Below are positions 1 through 10,750 of a stretch of 64,000 nucleotides of DNA, piece after piece. A program made the position numbers and the translations under genes. The number at the start of each line of letters is the position of its first letter. The first letter of the stretch is position 1. The notes under the pieces were generated by a model. That model had not been told where the DNA came from and ran no database searches. It saw only the letters and a program-made list of their open reading frames with translations. Location of the stretch: NCBI GenBank assembly GCA_017163975.1, contig JAFFSR010000249.1, forward strand, positions 8,270,001 through 8,334,000, given 5' to 3'. This DNA is from Anastatus disparis (lineage: Eukaryota > Arthropoda > Insecta > Hymenoptera > Eupelmidae).

Positions 1-250
1 ACAAAAATGTCGATTTTCTTCAAATCTAAGATGGCAAATTAAAGATGGCGGATAAATGCGATAGAAAAAGAACCTTTTTTGCTGGAAATGAGTACTTGAA
101 GGATTTTGAGGTCAGTGAGCTCGAATCTGCTACCAAAATGTTGATGTTTTTAAATGTAAGATGGCGGGAGAAAATCATAGAAATAGCACCATTTTAGCTG
201 GAAATGAGTACTTTTTATGGGTTTTTGGGGTCACTGAGTTTGAGTCTGAA
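1..250. repeat. Tandem pair of ~150-bp repeat units
   Basis: Two successive copies share the order 'aagatggc...', 'ctggaaatgagtact', then 'gaggtcagtgag' or 'ggggtcactgag' followed by 'gaatctg' or 'gagtctg'. No coding potential is visible. From about 250 to 540 the sequence is AT-rich with short repeats of 'aaaatgattaaat' and nothing else recognisable. Confidence 0.6.
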
Positions 251-540
251 AAAGTAGGCCGAAAGAAAAATATTTCGGATTTTTGAAAATTTTGCGGGTG
301 ACAAGTAATTTTTCTCTCGCAAAATAAAAAGCTTGAGAATTTAAATAATTTTATTTAAAATTTGTAAAAAATGATTAAATAAATTATTTAAAATAATTTT
401 AAAAATATTTAATTTAAATAATAATTAAAATATTAAAAAATTAACACAGTTCTTATGAAAATCTTGCGGATTTGAATAATTTTATGTAAAATTTGTAAAA
501 AATGATTAAATTTTTTACCAACAATAATAAAAAAATACTT

Positions 541-876
541 AATTGGGATGTTGCATGAAAAATTTTTTTTTAATCCATTATATCCGTCATTTAGATAAAA
601 AAAAAAATAAAGGACGCGTATTTTTTCTTCTATCATAAAAATGAAAACTCAAAGAGATAGAGGCAGTTGAAAATTTGTGTGACGTCACAAGTACACGTGA
701 ACTCGTGACGTCATGTACATTGACGCTATATCTATATATATCAAAATTGTATTAACTTATACTGGCTATAACTTTTGTAATTCATCATATTTTAAAAAAC
801 GAAAAAATACGGGTCTTTTATTTTTTCGTATTCTACCTGACGGATATAATGCATTTTTTCATGCAAGGTCCCAATT
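541..876. mobile_element. Foldback MITE-like element
   Basis: The ends are inverted copies: AATTGGGATGTTGCATG on the left, and CATGCAAGGTCCCAATT on the right. The homology continues inward through 'ttatatccgtca'. There is no coding sequence. The target duplication is unclear because the ends are AT-rich. The interior carries two palindromic 'gtgacgtca' sites near 680 and 705. Confidence 0.6.
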
Positions 877-1316
877 GCAATAATAATCAATATAGTAAAA
901 AATATACAAAATTTTAATACATAATATATAATATAAGTTACTTACTTATCGCTCCTACAGCCCCAATACAAAATTTACCTTTATGACATTGCAGAAATTA
1001 AATTCAACTAATAATTTAAGTAATATTAATGATATTGATAAATATTCAGTATTATTAAACGATTTAAGTAAATTTTTGAAATTATATTTTCATTTTTTCT
1101 GTTTTGATCCACCATTCATAAAATGTTCAATTTTTTATTGATAGTTTTTGCTTTCCTTTCTCGATTTATCATTTACGAAATGCCTAGTGTTTGCTCTTTC
1201 ACAGTTTTCGTTTTTATTTTACAAATTATCATTCGTGGAGTGTATAGTTTTTGTCAATTATTGATTTTTAAAAGTGCACATGTAATGCGACGGATTTATG
1301 ACACTTGCGCTATAAA

Positions 1317-1467
1317 ATAGTATACGATACTCGAGACTTAAGTGGCCCTTTGCATGACGTGATTATCAATACGTAATAAACGTGATTATTCCCGAGTGAA
1401 GCGAGGGCGATAACTTCACGTCGTGCAGTAATGGGCCGCTTAAGTCACATGTATCGTAATATACTAT
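1317..1467. mobile_element. Short palindromic MITE
   Basis: The termini ATAGTATACGATAC and its near-complement at 1455-1467 form an imperfect hairpin of about 60 bp per arm. The arm includes 'gacttaagtggccc' against 'gggccgcttaagtc'. It is non-coding. About 881-1316 and 1468-2040 hold AT-rich sequence in which I see no gene. Confidence 0.55.
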
Positions 1468-2039
1468 TTCGAAATCGAGAAAAATGTCGCCCTTGAAAAT
1501 AAGTTATATTATTATTTTTTTCGTAAAATAGAGCCATCATGAGCGTTCCTTAAAATGTATTTATAAATGTGTGTATGTGAGAAATCAAGTTTATGAAATT
1601 TCTCCGAAGAATTTTTATTCGATCTGAATAATACTAATAAGGAATCAATTCAAATAGTAATATAAGTAAACTCCTCTTTTGAAAAAATCGTTTGAGCTGT
1701 TTAAAAACAGTAGCCCCTTTTGAGGTAAAAAAAACGATTATATGGTAATAACTGAAAAAAACGATTTTTTTTAAAAGAGTACATAAAATAAAAGTTTCAA
1801 AATATAAAAAAATTAATCTTTTTATATAATGCATTTTTTTCTAATGTCTATACTATTCAAATTATTCATAAAAATATTAAAATTTAACGCTTTTTAATGC
1901 TATTTTAATAAATCTCATTTTCATAAAAAAATATGATATTAAAAAGATATATTTTCTTTGCCTCTCCAACTATTTGTTTATGTACTTTTTTCAAAATTCC
2001 TTTTTTTCAAGTTATTAATTCAAAATTATTTGTGTATAT

Positions 2040-2330
2040 TTGGACTCAATGGGTCAAAAAAAGTGATTAACAGAAAATGTGTGTATGTATATGCGTGTGT
2101 GTGTATTCAATAAGCCAACTGGATTTCGAAAACTACTCGATGGATTTGCTTCAAATTTTGCATATAATTTACTTTTTTGTCCAACTTAAGGGGAAGCTTT
2201 TGGGAATTGGTTTTCTTAGAGTAGTTTTAATTTCAGTCATTTAAAAGAAAAAAATAATTTCGATTTTTCATTTTTTTTTGTATCTTTTGTGAACTACCTG
2301 ATGAATCTGCTTAAAAATTTGCATGCACTG
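2040..2330 (+). repeat. Dispersed ~185-bp-unit repeat family, copy 1
   Basis: It contains the family hallmark 'actcgatggatttgcttc' followed by 'aaattttgcat', plus a GT/TG microsatellite leader ('gtgtgtatgtatatgcgtgtg'). The same family recurs at about 20790-21460, 43790-44700 (reverse), 54520-55220, 59040-59300 and 62530-62890, with varying numbers of internal units. It is non-coding. Confidence 0.65.
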
Positions 2331-2339
2331 ATAAATAAA

Positions 2340-3186
2340 CATGAAATTGAATGTATTTTTCAACGAATTTTGCACATAAAAATTAATGTGTTCCGAAAAT
2401 TAAAGTGATTTTAAGGTATATTGAGATAGAAATCAATACATTTTACCATGGACATTAATGCATTCAACGATAAAATTTATGTATACGTACTTTATAATTC
2501 AGTTACGTTTACATTAAATTCTGAGTACACGCATCACTTGTATACTAATGTATATATACTTGATTTTTAAAACATAACTATAGTAAAATTAATTTGTATT
2601 TACATGAATTTCCAAGTCTAGTGATAATGTAAACTACATTAAAATTAAAGCATCGCTGTGAACGTTAATGCATTTAAACCCTGAAATATTTGATGTGTAC
2701 TAGAAAATTAACGTGAGTCTACAATAAATTTTTGCACACACATTACGCACATACTAATGTATTTATGCCTGATTTTTAAATTATAACTCCAGTGAATTTT
2801 ATATGCATTTATATGAATTTCATAGTTTGATTGTAATGTTAACTAAATTAAAATTTAAATATAATCGTTAAAAATATTAGATTGTTTCAGTCTCAAAGCA
2901 AACTTAATGTAATTACATAAGTTATGATGTTGAGTACATGAAATTTTAAGTACAAGAGTAGATAGTTTTATGCTCTCAAGATCCCATTTTAATTTTATGA
3001 GCTTATACAAATTTAGTATGTTCCGAATATAAAAGCTATTTTAAGGTGTATTGACATAAGAATCAATGCACTTTACCATGAGTATTAAAGCATTTAACGG
3101 TAAAATTTATGTATACGTACTTTATAATTTAGTTACGTTTACATTAAATTCTAAGTACACGCATTACTTGTACACTATATAAGTAG
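2340..3186. repeat. Diverged tandem repeat hosting the giant element
   Basis: Units are recognisable by 'gtatacgtactttataattc', 'acattaaattctgagtacac' and 'aatgtaaactacattaaaa'. Copies start near 2390, 2700 and 3010. The third copy is interrupted by the giant palindromic element; its downstream remainder is at about 19863-19930. Compared with copy 1, roughly 80 bp of the unit are missing at the insertion site on the left flank. Confidence 0.6.
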
Positions 3187-3194
3187 GTAAACTA
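3187..3194 (+). repeat. Candidate left target-site duplication
   Basis: GTAAACTA here matches 19863-19870 exactly. The same string is native to the surrounding tandem repeat ('aatgtaaactacatt'), so the match is suggestive rather than conclusive. Confidence 0.4.
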
Positions 3195-3270
3195 GGGGGG
3201 TTCTAGCCCAGGGGGGTTCAAGCCCAGGGGGGTTCTAGCCCATATGGATTCAAGCCCATGGGGATTCGAG
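3195..3270 (+). repeat. Terminal tandem repeat of the giant element, left end
   Basis: There are at least three ~17-bp units of the form GGGGGGTTC(T/A)AGCCCA, followed by degenerate units ending 'ggggattcgag'. G-runs of six occur three times, which is striking in AT-rich DNA. The right end retains only about two diverged units. Confidence 0.7.
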
Positions 3271-3440
3271 CGTAGTTATTTTTAACGCGGTGTTATTTCA
3301 AGCGCAGAATTTTTTTTTAATTTTTCAACTGTATATGTATTGTTATTTCAAGCGCAGGATTTTTTAAAATTTTTATTTAACTATATATGTATGACAAGTA
3401 TATACTTGCATATACAACGATGTACTTGCATATCGATATA

Positions 3441-3441
<1 letters not shown>

Positions 3442-3480
<39 letters not shown>
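3442..3480. repeat. (TA)n microsatellite in the left arm
   Basis: Uninterrupted TA dinucleotides are embedded in degenerate 'gatatacttgcatat' units that run from about 3400 to 3640. The right arm carries the same degenerate units (about 19440-19680) without the long TA run, so the expansion occurred after duplication of the arms. Confidence 0.7.
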
Positions 3481-3484
<4 letters not shown>

Positions 3485-3905
3485 TACTTGCGTATATACA
3501 ACGATATACTTTGATATCTAACGATATACTTTCATATATATAACGATATACTTGCATACATATAAAGATATACTTTGATATGTAAAGATGTACTTTTATA
3601 TATATGACGATATACTTGCGTATATATGTATATATTTTAATTTTGAAGCAATAATTTTTACTTTTAAATAATATATAGTACTAAAAAGGACTGGTTAATA
3701 TTTTTAAAAAATATCAAGAAATTGAAAAAATTTGTTTCACGTTTGAAAAATATGTGGCCCTGAAAAGGGCCGATTGATCCATAAATACCAGAGAGCGTTA
3801 AAATAAAAAATAAAATTTAGCCTTTTTCGCAGGCTCTTTTTCTTCCTCCTCTTTCCGTCACCTTTTTTGTGGGAAAGAAGCTTTTATTTTCTTCTTCGCT
3901 TCTTC

Positions 3906-4407
3906 TTAATCCTCTCTTTTTCTTTTTGGAGGTGACGGAGAGACAAGATCTATCACCTCTGGAGATTTTATTGGAGAAGTATCTAATATAATCACCTTCT
4001 CGTCCACCTCTTCATTGATTTGAGATGGGTCTTGATAAACTTTTAATTCCCTGATGGGAATTTCAATGTATTGGTACATGGAAGGATTATACACCAATAC
4101 TGTAGTTGGCAGATCTTCGAAGGGTGGCTCCATCATTTGCAGCACTGATGACGATGGCGATAAACTAAGCTGGTTGCAAGGACGATGGCTCAACTGATGG
4201 CGATGGTGGTGACTCAGCTGGTTGCGACGACGATGGCTCAACTGATGGCGATAGCGGTGACTCAGCTGGTTGCGACGACGATGGCTCAACTGATGGCGGT
4301 GACAATAGCTCGGAGTTTGGTAGAAAATCAACTCCCAAATCTGGAAGAAAATATTTTACCAGCTCTTCCAATGTTCTGTACCCAGAATCGTCTTGAGAAG
4401 AAGACAT
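3906..4407 (-). pseudogene. Ser/Pro-rich nuclear-type protein, left-arm copy (broken)
   Basis: Reading starts at the ATG complementary to 4405-4407. The N-terminus is MSSSQDDSGYRTLEELVKYF, followed by three repeats around PSVEPSSSQPAESP. A TAG plus a 1-nt insertion at about 4152-4167 break the frame. In the shifted frame the protein continues through a conserved stretch (LPTTVLVYNPSMYQYIEI) to an acidic C-terminus with EKVIILDTSP and PEVIDLVSPS. Both resemble SUMO-interaction motifs. It ends in a basic PPKRKRED, a likely nuclear localisation signal. The intact protein would be about 165 residues. The family is not one I recognise. This copy keeps the C-terminus that the right-arm copy (18906) has lost, so neither copy is complete. 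A nuclear, SUMO-binding role is inference from motifs only. Confidence 0.65.
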
Positions 4408-4460
4408 GCTTCCGACTTGAGTAAGAACGAAAGAATAAAATTGACTCGTGAACGTTAATT

Positions 4461-4492
4461 AATTTATAGCTACTCATCTTGCCGCTGATTGG
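4461..4492 (-). promoter_or_regulatory. CCAAT plus TATA promoter of the left-arm Ser/Pro gene
   Basis: On the minus strand a CCAAT box (complement of 4488-4492) lies about 20 nt upstream of GCTATAAATT (complement of 4461-4470). The gene's ATG is about 55-60 nt further downstream. The same arrangement is preserved in the right arm (18821-18850), which supports function. A 'gagtcaatttt' about 30 nt below the TATA box may hold the initiator. Confidence 0.6.
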
Positions 4493-4599
4493 TCGCCGCT
4501 CTCGTAGTGACGGCAAACTTCGTAGTGAGAATTTTGGTAAACGAGGAAAAATTTTTAATAAATAAAATTTCAATAATATAAGATGTTCGATGGTATAAC

Positions 4600-5000
4600 A
4601 TAAAAGTTATACTACGCGTGATATATTTGTATCTCGCGCGCAGTATACTCCGCGCGATACCGCTCTCTCGCCGCCGTTAGGCATATACCTCGGGAGAGAT
4701 GCATGCTTCGTCAGTCAGCTCGCGCTCGCTGGTCAGACCGGACCTCTCAAGGTCTGGAACTCTTCAGCCGTGATGACTATTTTTTGGTGCCAATGAGGTT
4801 GGCCAGGTCTTTTTGTGATCTGGAAAAACTCGTGGCAGTCGGCTGTTGAGTCGTCGCGCTGAACGGACCCTCTGAATGAGTCGGAGAATCCCATTAAGAA
4901 GGCGGCTTGACTTCGTCCCGATTGCGGTGCTTAAGCACACGAGTTGTCAACCTCGTGCTACCGTACCCGGGTCTTTCGAGATCTGGATGAAACGTCATCA
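4600..5000. promoter_or_regulatory. GC-rich distal control region with short hairpins, left arm
   Basis: This is a GC-rich island in an AT-rich element, with short inverted motifs such as 'ccggacctctcaaggtctgg' (4738-4757). One copy of the 17-bp palindromic motif is at 4870-4886. The counterpart at 18280-18720 keeps the same motifs ('ccagacctcgagaggtccgg'). It lies directly upstream of the Ser/Pro gene promoter. No convincing gene was found in it. Confidence 0.45.
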
Positions 5001-5164
5001 TTCTGAACTCTTTTGAGTTTATTTTATAACTTTGACTTTGAACGCCATAACCTTTTTTATTTTTTTATTTATTTTTTTTTATTTTTTTATTTATTTTTTT
5101 TTTATTTTTTTATTTTTTATATTTTTTTCATTTTTTTCATTTTTTTTATTTTGAACGTTGTTAA

Positions 5165-5553
5165 GGGGACGCTGTATCTCTCTATCCTTTTCTAATTAAA
5201 AAATGTAAATTTTTGGGAAAACTAGTTATTATTGATAGAAATTAAGGGTTGTCCGCAACTTCTATAGCGAAAAACAATATTTTGTCTGATGAGAGCAAAT
5301 TAATTTTGTTGCTTTTTTTTCAAGTAAAGTTTGACATACTTACAAAATCCTAAATTAGGCTAGAGAATACGTTATTTAAGTATGTCAAACTTTACTTGAA
5401 AAAAAAGCAACAAAATTAATTTGCTCTCATCAGACAAAATATTGTTTTTCGCTATAGAAGTTGCGGACAACCCTTAATTTCTATCAATAATAACTAGTTT
5501 TCCCAAAAATTTACATTTTTAATTAGAAAAGGATAGAGAGATCCAGCGTCCTC
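5165..5553. mobile_element. TTAA foldback element (389 bp) in the left arm
   Basis: It is a near-perfect palindrome with GGGGACGCTG at the left end and CAGCGTCCTC at the right. Arms are about 170 bp and the loop is near 5340-5380. It is flanked by TTAA at 5161-5164 and 5554-5557. The right arm of the giant element has the uninterrupted site ('aacgttgTTAAgctatg' read on the complement at about 18155-18170). This proves a TTAA target duplication. The TTAA target is typical of piggyBac and Kolobok superfamilies; the GGGG termini do not settle which. It is non-coding. Confidence 0.85.
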
Positions 5554-6345
5554 TTAAGCTACGTAGATCCTCTGAGTAAGTCAGAGGAACTATTTCAAAG
5601 TTTTAGCTTAACTTTGAACGCGCTCAGTTTGTTCAATAGTTGATAGGTCATTGGAAGGACCCTCTGAATGAGTCGGAGGGTCTGGAAGACGGCTTAACAT
5701 TTTAGTCAAGCTATGTAGATTCTCTAAATGGCTGATTCCATTTCAAATCGAACAGTCAGTATACACTCAAGTCACCAATTACTGCACTAATGGAGTATGT
5801 TATTCTACCCTAAAAATAAGGGTATACGTATTTTTTTATTTTGCTGAAATATCAAAATTGCATCAGATATGCACTTTTGAAAATTGCATACAAAAACTAA
5901 ATGTTAAAACTGAAAATGTTGAGAATAACTTTAGAGGGCTATCGTTTTACCAATTTTCAATGAATTTTGGTAAACTTTTTTTGTTTTATTATGTTTTAAG
6001 CCCTCTTTAATTCAGTGCAAGAAATTTCAAAAAAGGCTAAAAAATGACTAAGATATGTGCATTTTACTAAAAAATGCACTTTTTATGCACATGCATTTTT
6101 CTCGAAAAACCCATTTTTTTTTTTTGCTGAAATTTTTTGTGCTCATAGAAGACCAAATTACCTATCTAATGGTACTTGGTTGATTCCGTACTTATTTGTT
6201 TGAAGCGAGAAAAAAAATTCACAAATTTTATTGGTGAAATATTTTTTTATATACGTTCGAAAGTCTTAAGCAATGTTCATTCCAACGCTGTCGCATGCTC
6301 CGCTCATTATTTGTTTACCTTTGTATGTATGTATATATCATCAAT

Positions 6346-6346
6346 A

Positions 6347-6401
<55 letters not shown>
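6346..6401. repeat. (TA)n microsatellite
   Basis: A run of about 27 TA dinucleotides lies between the left inverted repeat and the transposase gene of the nested transposon. Reading frames across it are artefacts. Confidence 0.9.
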
Positions 6402-6405
<4 letters not shown>

Positions 6406-6635
6406 TCGTATTATAAAAATAAATATAAGAAAATGGAAAATAATAATTCTATTCGTGTATATCTATATTATGTATGTTTCGATGTACAGACAATAGGAGA
6501 CTCATTCGCGGACAAATACCTCGCGTAACCAAAACAGCATATTAGAATTGTTATATACAAGCTAGTTCTTCTTACGTCTGCTTTGAAAGGTACTTTTCGG
6601 ACTTGTGAAAAAGTAAACAAAACTCTGCAATCACG

Positions 6636-8218
6636 ATGTCCGAAATTCACTCTTCTACAAGAATTCGATGTCCCGATTTTTTTCAAATGCATAAGAAGGT
6701 AGTTTATAAAAGCAGAAATTTACGTTTTAGACCGTTGGAAGATTTGGCCATTAATTTGGCACAGCTTTATCCAGATTTAAAGATACTGCCCTCTACTAAT
6801 GTATGCAAAAATTACCATGAACGCATATCAAAAATGATTTTAAGTGATCTTGAATCTACATCTGAAAATGAAATCACTGAACTTTTTGGCGGAAAACATG
6901 ATGATTTTATCCCCAAGACACCCGAACGAATACAGGAATTAAATGAGAAGCTTAAAAGAAACATATAGTCAATGAAGACAAGAAAATCCAAACTTACAAA
7001 TAGGAAAATCGAAATTCTGTAGTCTAAGACCAAGTTTCGTCTTAACAAGCCCTGTGAAGGAAACTTGTCTTTGTGTACATTGCGAAAATTTTGAACTGTT
7101 TCTTACAAGTTCAATTCGTTTTAGAGGCGATAATAATTCTGAATTAGATTTAATTCGTTCAGAAATAACTAACGCAATGTTGTGTTCTGAACCATCTGAT
7201 TCGTGTTTCTTGCAAGAATGGAATTATTGCCCCGGTAGTGAGGGTATCACATTAAAATTGTTAAAACTGAAAGAAAATTGTGAAGATGAAATTACGTTTG
7301 CTTTGTGGGATAATGGTAATCTTATGGAACAAACAGTAAGCTTATCAGTTTTTAAAGAAAAATTTTTAATCTGCGCACTAAAAGCAAGTACTCACGTATA
7401 CATCAAAAATATTCAACGTGAAGCTATAAAAAAAGAAAAAGAAGAAGGTAAAGCTGATCCTACTAAGTTAATTATCCACGTTGATTTTGCAGAAAAATTG
7501 GTCTGCAATAAATAATAAAGCGGTTCAGGGAAATCATTGGGTAAATAACCAAATTTCTATTTTTACTACAGTCTGTTATCAAGGAGAGATAACGCAAAGC
7601 TTTGCGATCGTTAGTGACGACAAAAAGCATGATACTGCATATGCGCTATTAGCATTAAATAAAATTATCGATCTTATGAAAAATGATTTAGTTACTAAAG
7701 TCACTATTATATCAGATGGAGCTGCAAGCCAATTTAAAAATCGTTTTCAGCTACATGAATTCAAACATTTTTCTTATCAAATGAAATGGTTATTTTCTGC
7801 GACTGGTCATGGGAAAGGAGCCGTTGATGGAATAGGTGGGCTTCTAAAGCATTATGCTACTTCACATAACTTAAAAAGAGTTCATGAAGAATCGATACAA
7901 AATGCTGACGATTTTATAAATTGGGTTCAAAAGTACACCAGTGCAATCAAAATCATATTATTACCAATAAATGAGATTGAAAAATTTAGAAAAGAAAAAA
8001 ATATTGAATGGAGTACAGTTCCTAAATATAATGGGATTCAAAAAAGTCATATGTGGTTAAAACAACTTGGGGAATTGAAATCGCATATATTTGTTGGTAG
8101 AACAGCTATACATGCACTGACTAAAGTGAAAGACAAGAAAAAAAAGTCAAACGTCGTAAAGCTACACTTAGAACTAAAAATAATAAATGCAAAAATAAAA
8201 AAAAGTAATTATTTATAA
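6636..8218 (+). pseudogene. Transposase-like DDE (RNase H fold) protein, frame-broken
   Basis: Three consecutive reading frames form one gene. 6636-6968 gives the N-terminal region beginning MSEIHSSTRIRCP. About 7020-7515 includes a CLCVHC cysteine pair (around 7066-7083) and runs into HVDFAE. 7481-8218 carries the core: NWSAI, HWVNNQISIF, VSDDKKHD, SDGAASQFKNR and GHGKGAVDGIGG. The order DFAE(N)W, SDG..SQFKN and HGKG..D matches a transposase-like family common in insect genomes, with D residues as likely metal ligands. One extra A in the A-run near 7490-7494 shifts DFAENW, and there is a second break near 6966-7020. It is therefore a pseudogene. A relative with DFS..Y and SDGPLTQYKN lies at 27958-28781. 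Confidence 0.75.
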
Positions 8219-8957
8219 TTATATTTTTGACGCATCCCAACAGTGAGAGGCAAGGGAACAGAAGCACTTTAAAAAAGCACCCCGAAGGGAACAGAAACCT
8301 TCTACGTCCACGTCGTTGATCCTGGGTAATGCTAAAAGAAGGATAGTGTTTAAATCTACATTGCTTAAAATTTCCGAACGTATATACAAAAATTTTTCAC
8401 CAATAAAATTTGTGAATTTTTTTTCTCGCTTCAAACAAATAAGTACGGAATCAACCAAGTACCATTAGATAGGTAATTTGGTCTTCTATGAGCACAAAAA
8501 ATTTCAGCAAAAAAAAAATGGGTTTTTCGAGAAAAATGCATGTGCATAAAAAGTGCATTTTTTGGTAAAATGCACATATCTTAGTCATTTTTTAGCCTTT
8601 TTCGAAATTTCTTGCATTGAATTAAAGAGGGCTTAAAACATAATAAAACAAAAAAAGGTTTACCAAAATTCATTAAAAATTGGTAAAACGATAGCCCTCT
8701 AAAGTTATTCTCAACATTTTCAATTTTAACATTTAGTTTTTGTATGCAGTTTTCAAAAGTGCATATCTGATGCAATTTTGATATTTCAGCAAAATAAAAA
8801 AATACGTATACCCTTATTTTTAGGTTAGAATAACATACTCCATTAGCGCAGTAATTGGTGACTTGAGTGTATACTGACTGTTCGATTTTAAATGGAATCA
8901 GCCAAATAAGTAAGATAGGTATAATTTTTTTAGATGTAAGTTTATGCATTTTTCTCA

Positions 8958-9240
8958 AGGAGACAGTATGGTGTCAACAAAAAAAAAAAAGGATTTTTTT
9001 TTATTGAATAAACCGATACTATGTATTCAATAAATACATATGTATATAGAAATGATATACATATGTAAATATGCATATGTATATCATTTCTATGATATAC
9101 ATATGCATATTTTTGAGGGGATTGTACCGCATGTCAGCTAAAAATAATAAAAAAATTTTTTATTGCATAAATTGATGGTATATTAGCTCTAGGATATATA
9201 TATATATGTATATTTCTAAGGGGAAAGTACGGTATAGTTA
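8958..9240. repeat. Subterminal ~90-110 bp tandem units, left arm
   Basis: Repeated units end in a G4/C4 motif next to 'tta' ('gaggggattgtacc', 'aaggggaaagtacgg') and contain 'gcatatgtatat'. The matching right-arm block at about 17395-17645 has three units, each with a 'ccccttaaga'-like end. The two blocks align as inverted copies. There is no coding sequence. Confidence 0.6.
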
Positions 9241-10375
9241 CAAGTAAATTGATAGTATTTTTGATTTAGTTGTAAGATTATACCAATTTATAAATAAGTC
9301 TAGTTTTGACAACTTATTAAGATTCGGTCAAAGAAGATTTGCTATAGCACGGAAAAAATTTTGATTTAGAAGAGCTCAGAACTTCTAGTCTTCAAGAGCT
9401 CATAACATTTTAAATCCGCTTAACAACATGAGTTAAGTTTTATTTCTACAGAATTTATTATATTGCAACTTAAAATAAATTTGAGACACTATGTTCAAAC
9501 CGCTTACTTTCTGTAAATTCAAATTTGTGCAGACGGCTACCTCTCTGAATGATGGTTTGACCTCTGAGAGCCCGAAAGTCGAAAGTGAGAGATTTAGCAC
9601 ACTCTTGAGTTCTACAGTTGCAAACTTGGAGATTTAGTAGTTATTGAAATGAAATCGTATATTTCAATGTATTGCTATTCGAAAAAGGAAGAATGTGTTG
9701 AGCTCTTTTAATTCAAAATTTTTTCCGTATAGATTCTTTCATTTTGTCTACCTTACTCACTGATCATGTTTAATTTACATAGGAAGTTTCTATCTTATTT
9801 TGTATCTGAGATCTGAAAACCACATTAAAATTCAAACAAATTTCTCGATTATGAATATTTAAAAGAAAAAATACTTCTAATAATCTTAACTAGATTATCT
9901 CTCCTTATAGTATTAAAATATTGTAATATTAAATATATACAATAAATACAATAAGAATATAAAATAATCTTAAAAATTATGGGTAACAACTTATTTAGAT
10001 TCGATCACAGACGCATATAACCGTTGAAACATTGTATACTTTATCATGGTGAATGAATTAGGCAATAAAGCAATCATGTATTCTAAATCCTTCATACCAA
10101 TTCTGAGACTTTATTATAATATACTATAGTTTCTTCTAAATTTATCGAATTTTATTCAAGTTAGATTCTTTGTAAGATATATTAACCGTTATACGTGATG
10201 TTATTATTTATGATGCATGTTCAGAAATATTGTTTCCATCAATTGTATGTCTTTATTGAGTTCATTTTACAAAGAGAATAATGAGTAATAATCATCACTC
10301 TCGTGTATAAGACAGAACCAATCACTTTATAATACCTTTCCAATTAAGAATATTCTTTTAAAATCTAATTCTTAA

Positions 10376-10746
10376 GGGGAGACACAAGTAAAACACACAA
10401 AAAATGAGGTTTTTTAGTTTTAACTTTTGATCCGTAGCACCTACAATGTTATCCATGCGTAATGTTGTTCAAAATCATCTAAAGAATCTATAAAAAAATT
10501 TTCAGCTCGAAATATTAAAAACTGTGGGACTAGTTCCATTTTAACGACTGCTCGATTCAGTGATAAATGAGGAAGCGTCAAAATGGAACTAGTCCCACAG
10601 TTTTTAATATTTCGAGCTGAAAATTTTTTTAGAGATTCCTTAGATGATTTTGAACAACATTACGCATGGATAACATTGTAGGTGCTACGGATCAAAAGTT
10701 AAAACTAAAAAACCTCATTTTTTGTATGTTTTACTTGTGTCTCCCC
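10376..10746. mobile_element. TTAA foldback element (371 bp) in the left arm
   Basis: Arms of about 165 bp start GGGGAGACACAAGTAAAAC and end with its inverted copy. It is flanked by TTAA at 10372-10375 and 10747-10750. The right arm retains the empty site ('ttattTTAAgaatttg', about 13608-13625). It sits just past the shortened 3' end of the left FLYWCH gene. It is non-coding and resembles the elements at 5165 and 42213 in target and GGGG ends. Confidence 0.88.
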
Positions 10747-10750
10747 TTAA

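Larger units (their letters stand above)
5730..8903 (+). mobile_element. DDE-type DNA transposon, 3.17 kb, nested in the left arm
   Basis: Terminal inverted repeats of about 545 bp (5730 to about 6276, and about 8357 to 8903) begin GGCTGATTCCATTT. The flanks are AAAT at 5726-5729 and 8904-8907. The right arm of the giant element keeps the empty site (read on the complement: 'ctctAAATaagtaag', about 17672-17690), so a 4-bp duplication is directly supported. It carries a degenerate transposase gene on the + strand. The superfamily is not assigned; a 4-bp duplication with this size would be compatible with Sola-like elements, but I cannot confirm that. Confidence 0.85.

Noticed and set aside
3340..3543. 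67-codon frame with poly Ile-Tyr
   Set aside because: Microsatellite artefact in the giant element's arm.
6176..6528. Open frames across the TA tract with Ile-Tyr repeats
   Set aside because: They come from a dinucleotide run; the real gene starts at 6636.
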